The notes: generated by a model from the sequence alone, not told the origin. A stretch of DNA of 64,000 bases from Pseudomonas sihuiensis (GCF_900106015.1 NZ_LT629797.1:124001-188000), one strand, 5' to 3'; positions 43,076-51,997 are shown, counted from the stretch's first letter. Made by a program: numbers and translations.

Positions 43076-43858
43076 ATGGATCGCCGCTATATCCCCGAAG
43101 TCGCCACGCGTGAGCAATGGCTGGCAGCGCGCAAGGCGCTGCTCGAGCAGGAAAAGGCGCTGACCCGTCAACGTGACGCGCTCAACCGCGCCCGCCGTGC
43201 CCTGCCCATGGTGCTGGTGGAAGAGGATTACCGCTTCGACGGCCCGCAGGGCGAAGTCGGTCTGGAGGCGCTGTTCCACGAGCGCAGCCAGCTGATCGTC
43301 TACCACTTCATGTACCACATGGATCGCGGCGAGGGCTGCGACGGCTGTTCCTGTCTGGTGGACAACATCGGCCACCAGTCCCACCTGCATGCTCGCGACA
43401 CCAATCTGGTGCTGGTCTCGCGCGCGCCCTTGGCCGATCTCGAGGCCTTCAAGCGGCGCATGGGTTGGACCCTGCCCTGGTACAGCTCCTACGGCAGCCG
43501 CTTCAACTACGACTACCACGCCACCACCGACGAGCAGGTCGCGCCGGTCGAATACAACTACCGCGACAAGGACGAACTGCAGCGCCTGGGCCTGACCTAT
43601 CACATCCAGGGCGAGCAGCCCGGTGTCAGCGTGTTCCTGCGTGACGGCGGGCGGATCTACCACACCTATTCCTGTTATGGCCGAGGGCTGGAAATGCTGA
43701 TGAGCAGTTTCCATTTCCTCGACTTCACGCCTTTTGGCCGCGGCGAGGGTTGGGATGGTATGCCCGATCTGGACGGCAAGGGGCTCAACTGGACGCGCCT
43801 GCACGACGAGTACGAACAGACCGCGCCCACCCACGACTGCTGCGGCCACAAGGCCTGA
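43076..43858 (+). CDS. DUF899 thioredoxin-like protein
   Basis: 260 residues. The family has a thioredoxin-like fold; here GCDGCSCLVDNIGH (about 86-99) is the cysteine-bearing motif and VFLRDGGRIYHTYSCYGRG and FHFLDFTPFGRGE are conserved blocks. C-terminal THDCCGHKA could bind metal. Function is unknown; a redox role is only suggested. It follows the YciI gene after 33 bases and precedes the SnoaL-like gene by 21 bases. Confidence 0.85.
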   Translation: MDRRYIPEVATREQWLAARKALLEQEKALTRQRDALNRARRALPMVLVEEDYRFDGPQGEVGLEALFHERSQLIVYHFMYHMDRGEGCDGCSCLVDNIGHQSHLHARDTNLVLVSRAPLADLEAFKRRMGWTLPWYSSYGSRFNYDYHATTDEQVAPVEYNYRDKDELQRLGLTYHIQGEQPGVSVFLRDGGRIYHTYSCYGRGLEMLMSSFHFLDFTPFGRGEGWDGMPDLDGKGLNWTRLHDEYEQTAPTHDCCGHKA

Positions 43859-43879
43859 ACCTCGGTGAAGGAGAACGAC

Positions 43880-44302
43880 ATGAGTCAGCACGAACTGCAA
43901 GATGCCCTTAACGACTGGACCGAAGCCTGCCGCAGCAAGGACGTGGCGCGCATCATGAGTCACTACGTCGAGGACGTGGTGTCCTACGATGCCATCGGCC
44001 CGTTGCGTTTTCAGGGGCGCCCGGCGTACCAGGCGCATTGGCAGGCCTGTATGGAGATGTGCAGTGGCCCGGGGATGTTCGAACCGCACGAGCCGACCTT
44101 CACCGCCAGCGGCGATCTGGGCGTGACCCATTACCTGCTGCATTGCGGCGGCAGCAATGAAAAGGGCGAGCTGGAGACCTGCTGGATGCGCGTGACCCAG
44201 TGCCTGCGCCGCCAGGGCGGCCGCTGGCTGATCTTCCACGAGCATTTCTCTGCGCCGAGTGACATGGAAAGCGGCAAGGCGCTGTTCGATCTGCAGCCCT
44301 AG
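43880..44302 (+). CDS. SnoaL/NTF2-like small protein
   Basis: 140 residues with the cone-shaped NTF2 fold signature (LNDWTEACRSKDVARIMSHYVEDVVSYD, FQGRPAYQAHW, GRWLIFHEHFSAP), similar to YybH-type ketosteroid-isomerase-like proteins. The ATG at 43880 is preceded by GAAGGAG; a GTG five codons upstream is less likely. The TAG stop lies in the CTAG border of the palindromic element at 44299. Confidence 0.8.
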   Translation: MSQHELQDALNDWTEACRSKDVARIMSHYVEDVVSYDAIGPLRFQGRPAYQAHWQACMEMCSGPGMFEPHEPTFTASGDLGVTHYLLHCGGSNEKGELETCWMRVTQCLRRQGGRWLIFHEHFSAPSDMESGKALFDLQP

Positions 44303-44492
44303 CAGGCTGTTGAAAAACTACCTGCGTTGCCATTGCTGCGTTAAAAACAGACTGGAGCGCCAGCCCGGTCGAAATACTCATTTACAACACGTAAAGTCGA
44401 GCGCGACCCCGGCCGTTTTTCGCCTGTTTTTGTGGGGCCGCCATCGGTATTGCACTGGCTTGCCTCGCCTACGTTTTTCAACGGCCTGCTAG
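44299..44492. repeat. Long palindromic element, copy C, flanked by CTAG
   Basis: 194 bases bounded by CTAG, with inverted ends AGCAGGCTGTTGAAAAAC and GTTTTTCAACGGCCTGCT. It is collinear with the reverse complement of the 18375 element (shared inner blocks TGCGTTAAAAAC, CTCATTTACAAC, GGGGCCGCCATCGGTATTG). The left CTAG carries the stop codon of the SnoaL-like gene. Confidence 0.8.
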
Positions 44493-44535
44493 CGAGCGGG
44501 GACTGCGCGATGGTCTGGTGCGTACCAGACCATCC

Positions 44536-45486
44536 TTAGCGCGCGACCAGTTCCAGCATGCGTTGCGCTTGCTGGCGTACGGCCTCACGCAACTCGACCG
44601 GCTGTTCGATGGTGAAGTCGAAGGACAGGCGTAGCAGTAGGCGAGCGAACCAGGTCGGGCTGTCGGTGCTGGTGGTCAGGCGCACGCTATTGCCTTCGGG
44701 CATCAGCAGACCGGCGTTGTGCCCGAGTTCGGCGATGGCACCGGCGAGGTCGGTGTGCAGCTGGATACTCACCGGGTAGGCTCGTGGCAGGGTGGCGATG
44801 CTGGTATTGAGGTGGGCGGCGGCATCGAAGGCTTCCGGCCGCTCGAAGTGGCTCTCCAGGGCGCGTACTTCGCGCAGCCGATCCAGACGGAAGGAACGCA
44901 CCGCCTGGCGTAGGTGGCAGTAGCCGCTCATGTACCAGAAGCCCTGGCGGAACACCAAACCGTAGGGATCGACCTCGCGCTCGCTGCATTGGCCCTGATC
45001 GCTGCAATAGCTCACCCGCACCTGACGGCGCGCCTCGGCGGCGGCGGCGAGTTCGGCTAGCAGTTGCTGGTCGCCATTGGCGCGGCTGCGCGGCAGATCC
45101 AGAATGGCGCTCTGGCTCAGGGCGCGCACCCGCTGCTGCAGCCCCTTGGGCATTACCCGCTCCAGCTTGGCGCGGGCACTGGCCACCGCCACGGCGGTTT
45201 CTGCCAGGCCCAGATTGGCCGTCGCCAGCAGGCCCAGCGCCACCGCCTGAGCTTCCTCAGCCGTGAACATCAAGGGCGGCAGCTTGAAACCGGCCACCAG
45301 GCGGTAACCACCGTGCCGGCCGCGCTCGCTGGTCACCGGAATTCCCAGGTCCTCCAGGTGGCGGATGTAACGGCGCAGGGTGCGGCCGTCCACCTCGAGG
45401 CGCTCGGCCAGTTCGCGGCCGCTGAGCTGGCCATGACTTTGCAGCAGCTCCAACAGGGCGAGCACGCGGGTGGTGGGGCTGTTCAT
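44536..45486 (-). CDS. YafY-type WYL-domain regulator
   Basis: 316 residues: N-terminal DeoR/HTH_11 domain (residues 5-60, GRELAERLEVDGRTLRRYIRHLE), a middle helical part, and WYL domain (about 140-215, FWYMSGYCHLRQAVRSFRLDRL). WYL proteins sense small ligands or nucleic acids; some act in defence islands, but nothing here suggests one. Divergent from the GST gene over 191 bases, which is its probable target along with the upstream YciI-DUF899 group. Confidence 0.88.
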   Translation of the reverse strand: MNSPTTRVLALLELLQSHGQLSGRELAERLEVDGRTLRRYIRHLEDLGIPVTSERGRHGGYRLVAGFKLPPLMFTAEEAQAVALGLLATANLGLAETAVAVASARAKLERVMPKGLQQRVRALSQSAILDLPRSRANGDQQLLAELAAAAEARRQVRVSYCSDQGQCSEREVDPYGLVFRQGFWYMSGYCHLRQAVRSFRLDRLREVRALESHFERPEAFDAAAHLNTSIATLPRAYPVSIQLHTDLAGAIAELGHNAGLLMPEGNSVRLTTSTDSPTWFARLLLRLSFDFTIEQPVELREAVRQQAQRMLELVAR

Positions 45487-45677
45487 GGGAATCGCAGGCT
45501 CCGTAGTGCGGCGCTGTGCGCACCGGTCAAACCGCTAACTGTCTTGCTGCGCGCGCACTCAACAAAAACAGCGGTAGGCGATTTTATTAGGGCGGAATAT
45601 AGCCTAATTGGCTCTTAGTCTGGAGGTAGGTCGACGCTAAAGGCGTGTCGGCCACCAGCAGACAAGGAGCACCCCTT

Positions 45678-46388
45678 ATGCAACCGATACTGTTCTACGG
45701 CGTTCCGCAAGGCTGTTCGTTCGGCTCGATCGTAGCCCTCGAGTGGCTCGGCCAACCTTATCGCCTGTGCCGGGTCGAGATGCTCGAGCAACCCTGGGAC
45801 CCGCTTTTCGAGCGGATCAACCCGCTCTATCAGACGCCCACGCTGCTGCTGGAGAACGGCGAGTTCCTGAGCGAGAGCCTGGCCATTCTCCTGAACCTGG
45901 CGGCGCGGTCGGTGGAGACGCCGCTGGGACCACGCCAGGGCAGCGACGAATTCGATGCACTCAGCCAGATGCTGTCCTACCTGGTGAGCGACTTTTTCTC
46001 CGCCTTCAACCCGCTGTGGCTGGCTTATGAAAAGGCTGAGCTGGACGAGCCGCAGCGCGAGCTGTTGCGCAGCCTCGGCGCAGAACAGGTGAAGGCGGGC
46101 TGTCGTTATCTCGATCGGTTGCTCAGCGAGCGTGACTGGCTGCTGGGTCAGCGACGCAGTCTGGCGGACGCCTACCTGAGCGGTGTCGGCCGCTGGGTCG
46201 ACTACCACCAGTTGTTCGATCTGCGACACGACTACCCGCATCTGGCCCGCCACCTGGCGCGGCTCGCCAACGATCCAGCGGCGCGTTTCGCTCATGCGAT
46301 CGAGCAGGGCATGACGGTTGAGGGCGCTGGCGGCTTCCTCGGCCATGTGGGCTTCCAACAACTGCGCGAAGGGTTGTGCGCAGCCTGA
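45678..46388 (+). CDS. Glutathione S-transferase-like protein
   Basis: 236 residues: N-terminal thioredoxin-like domain (ILFYGVPQGCSFGSIVALEWLG, INPLYQTPTLLLENGEFLSES with the conserved Pro and Glu-Ser for glutathione) and C-terminal helical domain. Start ATG at 45678 preceded by AAGGAG. The next gene, a VOC enzyme, begins 20 bases downstream, so both probably form one unit for handling electrophiles. Confidence 0.85.
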   Translation: MQPILFYGVPQGCSFGSIVALEWLGQPYRLCRVEMLEQPWDPLFERINPLYQTPTLLLENGEFLSESLAILLNLAARSVETPLGPRQGSDEFDALSQMLSYLVSDFFSAFNPLWLAYEKAELDEPQRELLRSLGAEQVKAGCRYLDRLLSERDWLLGQRRSLADAYLSGVGRWVDYHQLFDLRHDYPHLARHLARLANDPAARFAHAIEQGMTVEGAGGFLGHVGFQQLREGLCAA

Positions 46389-46408
46389 AAACCTATGGTG
46401 AGGTTTCG

Positions 46409-46792
46409 ATGATCGACCATCTTTGTATCACCGTGGCCAACTTTCGCCGCAGTCGCGCCTGGTATCAGGCGGCCCTGGCGCCTTTGGGCTACGAGCTGAA
46501 ATACGACGGCGAGCATGGCGCGGGGTTGGCCGCCGGCTTCGGTCCGCAGGCCGAGGAGCAGGCCGTGCTTTACCTGCTCAGTGCCGTCCCCGGGCGTGGT
46601 CAGTGCGAGCCGCTGGCGCATTTTTGCCTGCGTGTCGACAGCCAGGCGACAGTGCAGGCCTTTCATGCCGCGGCGCTGCAGGCCGGTGGCGAAGACAATG
46701 GCCGGCCCGGCCTGCGCGAAGAATATGGCTACTACGCCGCCTTCGTGCTTGACCCCGATGGCTACAACGTCGAGGTGGCCTGTTACGTCTGA
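46409..46792 (+). CDS. VOC-family (glyoxalase/dioxygenase-fold) protein
   Basis: 127 residues: MIDHLCITVANFRRSRAWY at the N-terminus gives the first metal-ligand histidine, and FVLDPDGYNVEVACY at the end the conserved acidic ligand. Family members include lyases, isomerases and resistance proteins; the substrate is unknown. Follows the GST gene closely. Start ATG at 46409; the longer frame from 46376 overlaps the GST end. Confidence 0.83.
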   Translation: MIDHLCITVANFRRSRAWYQAALAPLGYELKYDGEHGAGLAAGFGPQAEEQAVLYLLSAVPGRGQCEPLAHFCLRVDSQATVQAFHAAALQAGGEDNGRPGLREEYGYYAAFVLDPDGYNVEVACYV

Positions 46793-46799
46793 ACCTTCG

Positions 46800-47336
46800 T
46801 CACTGCTGGCCCAGCGCCGCGCAGGAAGGCTCGTAGCGCTGCTGGCAGGCGCTCTGGTACAGGCGCTGGGCCTGGTCAGGGTCGCGTGGTACGCCGCCTT
46901 CACCGCGACGGTAGAGGTTGCCCAGTACATGTTGCGCCATCGGGTTGCCCGCAGCGGCTGACTGGTTGAGGTACTTGAGCATGTCGCGCTGGTTGGCGAA
47001 CTCAGGGGCGTCGCGGCCGGTGTAGAGGTAGGCCAGGCTCACTGCAGCCATGGCATGACCCTTGTCGGCGGCCTGCTTCCACCAGTACTCGGCCTGCTTG
47101 AGGTTCTTCTCCGGCTGGCCGACGAAGTAGCTGCTGCCGAGCTGGAACTGGCTTTCCAGATCACCACGCTGGGCCTGCTGGCGCAGTTGGTCCTGTTCGG
47201 TCTGGGTGATGGGCTGTTCCACCTGCGGCTGTTTTTCCGGCGCGCTGGAGTCAGGTTCACGCCCGGCGCAGCCCACCAGCAACGCGAGGGCGAGCAGGGC
47301 AGTGGTAGCGTGACGCAGGTTGATCGGGCTGGGCAT
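46800..47336 (-). CDS. Sel1-repeat lipoprotein
   Basis: 178 residues. Lipobox LLVGC at about residues 19-23 (ALALLVGCAG), then a Glu/Gln-rich linker and three Sel1 repeats (LESQFQLGSSYFVGQPEKN, AEYWWKQAADKGHAMAAVSL, LKYLNQSAAAGNPMAQHVLG). Envelope-anchored scaffold by family; no partner is evident. Converges on the VOC gene with 7 bases between. Confidence 0.83.
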   Translation of the reverse strand: MPSPINLRHATTALLALALLVGCAGREPDSSAPEKQPQVEQPITQTEQDQLRQQAQRGDLESQFQLGSSYFVGQPEKNLKQAEYWWKQAADKGHAMAAVSLAYLYTGRDAPEFANQRDMLKYLNQSAAAGNPMAQHVLGNLYRRGEGGVPRDPDQAQRLYQSACQQRYEPSCAALGQQ

Positions 47337-47490
47337 GGCAGAAACTCCGTAGGCGGGAAACAGGGCAAGTCGCTATTAGGCTGACCCTGGACACCATAGT
47401 TCGCCGTCGTTGATCAGTCTGTCGCGGTGCGACTTCACACTCGCGTCATGAACTGCAATCCTGAGCGCTGATTTCGCTTACGAGGCAGTC

Positions 47491-48618
47491 ATGAAGATCA
47501 GTGCGGATTTCGACAGTGGCAACATCCAGGTCGTCGACGCCAGCGACCCGCAGCGCGTAATGCTGGCCATGCGGCCGGACCTCAACAGCCACCATTTCCA
47601 GTGGTTTCACTTTCAGGCCGATGGTCTGCAACCTGGCCAGGGTTATGGCTTCTGCCTGACCAATGCCGGGCAGTCGGCCTACAACCGCGCCTGGGACGGT
47701 TACCAGGCCGTGGCCAGCTACGATCAGCAGGACTGGTTTCGCGTGCCCACCCGTTATGAGGACGGGCAACTGCACTTCGACTTGCAGGCCGAGCACGAGC
47801 GCGTCTGGTTCGCTTATTTCGAGCCTTACCCGCGGGCGCGGCATGAACGCCTGATCGCCAACGCGCTGGAGCGCGGCGCTGAACTGGTGGCCAGCGGTAG
47901 AAGCCTGGAAGGTCGCGATATCCAGCTACTGCGCATTGGCGGTCAGGCTGCCGCGCCGCGCAAGCTGTGGATCATCGCCCAGCAGCATCCGGGCGAGCAC
48001 ATGGCCGAGTGGTTCATGGAGGGGCTGATCGAGCGTTTGCAGAATCCGCAGGATGCCGAGATCGCCGCGCTGTTGGCCGAGGCAGAGTTCTATCTGGTGC
48101 CGAACATGAACCCGGACGGTGCCTATCGCGGTCATCTGCGCACCAACCATGCCGGGCAGGATCTCAATCGCGCCTGGCAGTCGGCCAGTTCCGAGCGCAG
48201 CCCCGAGGTGCTGTTCGTGTTGCAGCATATGCAGCGTATCGGCGTCGACCTGTTCCTCGATATTCACGGCGACGAGGAAATCCCTCACGTATTCACCGCA
48301 GGCTGTGAGGGCAATCCGGGCTACACCCCGCGTCTGGCTGCGCTGGAAGAAGACTTCCGCAGCCGTCTGGTGGGCATCGGCGCCGAGTTCCAGACCCGTT
48401 TCGGCTACCCGCGCGACGAACCCGGCCAGGCCAACCTGACCCTGGCCTGCAATGCCGTCGGCCAGGCCTTCGACTGCCTGTCGTTCACCATCGAGATGCC
48501 GTTCAAGGACCACGACGACAACCCGCAGCCGCGCACCGGCTGGAATGGCGCACGCTCGCAGAGGCTGGGGCAGGATGTGTTGACCGTGCTGGCGCAGATG
48601 GTCGGGCGCTTGCGCTGA
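47491..48618 (+). CDS. M14-family zinc carboxypeptidase (cytosolic type)
   Basis: 375 residues. An N-terminal beta domain (about 1-120, as in cytosolic carboxypeptidases) precedes the peptidase domain. Zinc ligands: His and Glu in QQHPGEHMAEWF (about 165-176) and His in FLDIHGDEE; the catalytic glutamate is in FTIEMPF. Further signature NMNPDGAYRGHLRTNHAGQDLNRAW in parts. No signal peptide. Relatives remove C-terminal residues or gamma-glutamyl chains; the substrate is unknown here. Confidence 0.9.
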   Translation: MKISADFDSGNIQVVDASDPQRVMLAMRPDLNSHHFQWFHFQADGLQPGQGYGFCLTNAGQSAYNRAWDGYQAVASYDQQDWFRVPTRYEDGQLHFDLQAEHERVWFAYFEPYPRARHERLIANALERGAELVASGRSLEGRDIQLLRIGGQAAAPRKLWIIAQQHPGEHMAEWFMEGLIERLQNPQDAEIAALLAEAEFYLVPNMNPDGAYRGHLRTNHAGQDLNRAWQSASSERSPEVLFVLQHMQRIGVDLFLDIHGDEEIPHVFTAGCEGNPGYTPRLAALEEDFRSRLVGIGAEFQTRFGYPRDEPGQANLTLACNAVGQAFDCLSFTIEMPFKDHDDNPQPRTGWNGARSQRLGQDVLTVLAQMVGRLR

Positions 48619-48710
48619 AACTGGGCGTGCCGGCTGATGGCGTCTAAGCCGGTGCGCACGGCGCACCCTACGGGTTAACGTCGCGCAGGGTGCGTCAAAG
48701 TTGGCAGGCA

Positions 48711-48735
48711 AAAAAAGCCCGTCACGAGGACGGGC
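48711..48735 (-). terminator. Rho-independent terminator of the OprD-like porin gene
   Basis: Read on the minus strand: GCCCGTC and GACGGGC stem, then a run of six T. It starts 54 bases after the porin stop codon. Confidence 0.88.
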
Positions 48736-48788
48736 ATAAAGTGCCGTTAACACACAGGAGTCAATAGGACGCAGTGATGCGTCCGGTA

Positions 48789-50048
48789 TTACAGAATCGA
48801 CAGCGGGTAGTTGATGATCAGACGGTTCTCGTGCAGATCCTGGCCAACGTCACGGCGGACGTCGGAGTTACGCCAGCGAATGTTCAGGTTCTTCAGGGTG
48901 CCTTCCTGAATGGTGTAGGCCAGTTCGGTTTCACGACTCCACTCTTCGGCATCGGTACGGCCGCCGGTGTGGATATTGGAGCCGCTGGTGTAGCGGTTCA
49001 TCAGGGTCAGGCCCGGGATGCCGAGGCCGGCGAAGTTGTAGTCATGACGCAGCTGCCAGGAACGTTCCTCGGGGCTGTCGAAAGCAGACAGGAAACCGTC
49101 GTTGACCAGGGTGCCGCCACTGGCGCCGTCGATACGCAGGAATTTGGTATCACCGCTCAGTCGCTGGTAGGTGACCTGGAAGGTGTTGTTGCCCCTCTTG
49201 GCCGACAGCGCACCCTGATAGACCTTGTTGTCCAGGTCGCCGGCCTTGGCCGCGCCTTCGTCCTTGCCGTTGAAGTAGCCAAGGTTGGCACCCAGAACCC
49301 AGTCACCGACCGGTTGGCTGTGGGTCAGTTGCACGTAGCTCTGCTGATAGACGTCTTCCAGGCGTGCGTGCCAGACGCCGACCATGGTGTTGTTGCCGTT
49401 GAAACGGTACTCACCACCGCCGAAGTTGAAGTCATCGCCTTCTACACCGTTGAACGTCATGTCTTCACGGCTGGCATCGTGACGCTGGCTGTTCTTCCAG
49501 AACTGGCCGCCGTACAGGGTCAGGCCATCGATCTCGCTGGAAGTCAGCTGGGCACCCTGAAAGGTTTGCGGCAGCGAACGACCGTCGTCAGCGCGCAGGA
49601 TCGGCAGCACGGCGAACCACTCGCCGACCTTCAGTTCGGTCTTGGAAATCTTGGCCTTGGCAGCTACGGCAGTACGGCCGAACTGGTCGGCGGCCTGGCC
49701 GTCGTCGTGGATCGGCATCAGTTGGGTGTTGGCAGCGCCGCGATTGCCGTCCAGCTTGATGCTGTACAGACCGAGCACGTCCAGGCCAAAGCCGACGGTG
49801 CCTTCGGTGAAACCGGAGCGCGCATCGAGAATGAAGTTCTGCGTCCAGCCTTCGGCCTGGCCCTGGCGCTCGCCACGGATCACGGGGTCGGTGCCGTTCA
49901 GGTAGTTGCGGTTGAAGTAATAGTTGCGCAGGCCGAGGGTGACCTTGGCGTCTTCGACGAAGCCGGCAGCGTGCGTGGTGGTCGGCATAACCAGGGCCAG
50001 AGCCGTGCTGCCGAGCAGGGCCAATGGAATGATGTTGCGTGCGGTCAT
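48789..50048 (-). CDS. OprD-family outer-membrane porin
   Basis: 419 residues. Signal peptide to about residue 28 (LVMPTTTHAAGF), then the OprD start GFVEDAKVTLGLRNYYFNRNYL and blocks GFTEGTVGFGLDVLGLYSIKLDG (in parts), GEWFAVLPILRADDGRSLPQTF and LRHDYNFAGLGIPGLTLMNRY. OprD porins pass carboxylates and basic amino acids; the specific substrate is not clear. The ATG at 50048 is preferred over the frame extension. No transporter gene is adjacent to suggest a pathway, though the next gene is a CHMI-type tautomerase. Confidence 0.9.
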   Translation of the reverse strand: MTARNIIPLALLGSTALALVMPTTTHAAGFVEDAKVTLGLRNYYFNRNYLNGTDPVIRGERQGQAEGWTQNFILDARSGFTEGTVGFGLDVLGLYSIKLDGNRGAANTQLMPIHDDGQAADQFGRTAVAAKAKISKTELKVGEWFAVLPILRADDGRSLPQTFQGAQLTSSEIDGLTLYGGQFWKNSQRHDASREDMTFNGVEGDDFNFGGGEYRFNGNNTMVGVWHARLEDVYQQSYVQLTHSQPVGDWVLGANLGYFNGKDEGAAKAGDLDNKVYQGALSAKRGNNTFQVTYQRLSGDTKFLRIDGASGGTLVNDGFLSAFDSPEERSWQLRHDYNFAGLGIPGLTLMNRYTSGSNIHTGGRTDAEEWSRETELAYTIQEGTLKNLNIRWRNSDVRRDVGQDLHENRLIINYPLSIL

Positions 50049-50531
50049 TGTTGTTGTGCTCCCAGTTTTTGAACGAACCATCCCCTGCTGGTCTGCATCA
50101 GGACCTGCATGATGGGAATGTTGTGTTTGCCCCGTAGAGGGCGATAGCCCGGCCGAACGCGGCCGGTCATTGCTGGTGGCTGACGTCAGCCTCCGGCGAA
50201 TCCGGTTCTATGGCGTGTGGCGGCGATGGATGCCGAGCAGGCGAGGGGCTGCTGCTCTGAGGGAGAGGCAAGGATAGTCATGTCATGGCCCTGATTCTTG
50301 TTGTTATCGTTGTCATATGTCGTCATACAACTTGTCGGATTATCGACAGCCTTTTTATCGCTTGTCAACGCATTGCTAGACGAAAGTCTGAGTAGGTTTT
50401 CCCCATTTAGCGGCGCTATTGGCGATGTGGCGGGCTTGCGGGGCGGTTCTGCGCAGAGCGGGTAAACCAGCTGGTATCGAACTTGTTGTGTGATAACGTA
50501 TGACAAATTCACTTACATCAAGGGTTTACCC
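50049..50531. promoter_or_regulatory. Porin/tautomerase intergenic region with shared TATGACAA motifs
   Basis: 483 bases without a gene. Around 50310-50330 the sequence GTTGTCATATG-TCGTCATACAAC has GTTGT/ACAAC ends and TCATA repeats; near 50498-50510 GTATGACAA recurs before the tautomerase gene. These could be sites of one regulator acting on both divergent genes. Nothing else recognisable. Confidence 0.35.
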
Positions 50532-50885
50532 ATGCCGCATTGCCTGATCGAAGCCGCTCGCGAGCTGAGTGAGCTGATCGCGCCGCAGGAGTTGGTGCAA
50601 CTGGTGCATGACCAGGCGGCTGACACGGGACTGTTCCAGCCCGGCGAGGTCAAGGTGCGCCTGAGCCTGTACGAGCACCACTGCGTGGGTGGCGAGCCGG
50701 GGGTGTTCGTGCACCTGATCTTCTACGTGCTGGCCGGGCGCAGCGATGACGACAAGCGGGCGCTGTCGCGCGGTGTCGTGCGTGCACTGGTCGAGCGTCT
50801 GCCGCAGGTGCCGGCGATCTCTCTGGACGTGCGCGACATCCGCCGCGAGGTGTTCAGCAACAGACGCAACTGCCTGGACGATTAA
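50532..50885 (+). CDS. hpaF: 5-Carboxymethyl-2-hydroxymuconate delta-isomerase-like tautomerase
   Basis: 117 residues of the CHMI family: the catalytic proline directly follows the initiator Met ([14 protein letters not shown]), and residues [26 protein letters not shown] and LDVRDI match the fold. In the homoprotocatechuate (4-hydroxyphenylacetate) pathway this enzyme isomerises 5-carboxymethyl-2-hydroxymuconate. No other hpa genes are present in the window, so the pathway assignment is uncertain. Its stop overlaps the convergent soxR gene by 4 bases. Confidence 0.75.
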   Translation: MPHCLIEAARELSELIAPQELVQLVHDQAADTGLFQPGEVKVRLSLYEHHCVGGEPGVFVHLIFYVLAGRSDDDKRALSRGVVRALVERLPQVPAISLDVRDIRREVFSNRRNCLDD

Positions 50886-51340
50886 TCCATCTCCAGCAAA
50901 CGCGCCCCGGCGCCCTGTTCGCCGAGTTCGTCCCTGGGGTTGCGCAGTGGGCAGTCCTGCATCGACAGGCAACCGCAACCGATGCAGCCGGTGAGCTGGT
51001 CGCGTAGCCGCGTCAGCTGCTCGATGCGCGCATCCAGATCGCGCTGCCATTGCGCCGACAGTTGTTGCCAGTCCGCTGCCGTCGGCATGTGATCGCAGGG
51101 CAGTGTGCTCAGTGCCACACCGATATCGGCCAGAGGAATACCCAGGCGCTGTGCCACCTTGATGATCGCCACGCGGCGCAGCACATCACGCCGATAACGC
51201 CGCTGATTGCCGGCATTGCGCTGGCTGTGGATCAGCCCCTTGGTCTCGTAGAAATGCAGCGTGGAAACCGCCACGCCACTGCGCTCGGCTACCTGGCCGA
51301 CACTCAGCGGGCGTTCGTGGAAGGAGCGGTGCGTGTCCAT
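50882..51340 (-). CDS. soxR: Redox-sensitive regulator SoxR
   Basis: MerR-family activator carrying a [2Fe-2S] cluster that is oxidised by redox-cycling compounds. MerR-type HTH (residues 11-50, [21 protein letters not shown]), dimerisation helix (about 88-118), and cluster cysteines 119, 122, 124 and 130 (CIGCGC...C). 152 residues. In Pseudomonas SoxR controls efflux and monooxygenase genes rather than soxS; here its divergent partner is a flavin reductase with a near-perfect SoxR box between them. Confidence 0.96.
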   Translation of the reverse strand: MDTHRSFHERPLSVGQVAERSGVAVSTLHFYETKGLIHSQRNAGNQRRYRRDVLRRVAIIKVAQRLGIPLADIGVALSTLPCDHMPTAADWQQLSAQWQRDLDARIEQLTRLRDQLTGCIGCGCLSMQDCPLRNPRDELGEQGAGARLLEMD

Positions 51341-51356
51341 GGAAAATTCCTGTTGA

Positions 51357-51374
51357 CCTAAAGTTAAGTTGAGG
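51357..51374 (+). promoter_or_regulatory. SoxR box
   Basis: CCTAAAGTTAAGTTGAGG agrees with the consensus CCTCAAGTTAACTTGAGG at 16 of 18 positions. It lies between soxR and the flavin reductase gene, 45 bases before the latter's start. Confidence 0.85.
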
Positions 51375-51418
51375 TTTTACCCTCGCAGGCCTTGATCGAC
51401 AACACCGAGGGTATTTCC

Positions 51419-51997
51419 ATGCAGGACCGCATCCGATTGGTACTGATTTACGGCAGCGTGCGAGAAGAGCGCTTCTGCGACCAGGTGGTGGCCTGGGCGC
51501 GTGAGCAGATCGAGCAGCGCAGCGAATTCGAGCTGAGCCTGGTCGATCCGGCCGTGATTTTTCGCCAGCCCGGCGAGGCGCAGGAGCTCGCCGAGCGCCG
51601 GCATCAATCGCTGCAGCAGTTGCTGCGCGCCGACGCATTTCTGATCGTCACCCCGGAGTACAACCACGGCTATCCGGCGGCGCTCAAGCAGTTCATCGAC
51701 GAGGTGCCGGCATCCTGGGACGCACGGCCGGTGGGGTTCGTCAGCTATGGTGGGGTGTCCGGCGGGCTGCGCGCGGTGGAGCAACTGCGTCAGGTGCTGG
51801 CGGAGTTGCATGCGATGACGGTGCGTAGCTCTGTGTGCTTCACCAATGCCTGGGAACAGTTCGATGAGCAGGGCCAGTTGAGCGAACCACGGCACGCCAA
51901 CTCGGCGTTGGCGCATACGCTGGTGCAGTTGAACTGGTGGGCACAGACGCTGCGCGCCGGGCGCGAACGGGTGCCTTACGAGCGGATCAGGGGTTAG
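51419..51997 (+). CDS. NADPH-dependent FMN/quinone reductase, probable SoxR target
   Basis: 192 residues, flavodoxin-like fold: LVLIYGSVREERFCDQ (phosphate loop), TPEYNHGYPAALKQFIDEV (FMN contact), and SYGGVSGGLRAVEQLRQ. Reduces quinones, chromate or flavins by family. Its position behind a SoxR box, divergent from soxR, makes it a likely member of the redox-cycler response; that set is known in Pseudomonas to hold oxidoreductases. Start ATG at 51419. Confidence 0.88.
   Translation: MQDRIRLVLIYGSVREERFCDQVVAWAREQIEQRSEFELSLVDPAVIFRQPGEAQELAERRHQSLQQLLRADAFLIVTPEYNHGYPAALKQFIDEVPASWDARPVGFVSYGGVSGGLRAVEQLRQVLAELHAMTVRSSVCFTNAWEQFDEQGQLSEPRHANSALAHTLVQLNWWAQTLRAGRERVPYERIRG

Noticed and set aside
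44536-45486. A defence island marked by the WYL regulator
   Set aside because: Neighbours are metabolic and stress-type enzymes (YciI, DUF899, GST, VOC); no nuclease, helicase or abortive-infection gene is near.
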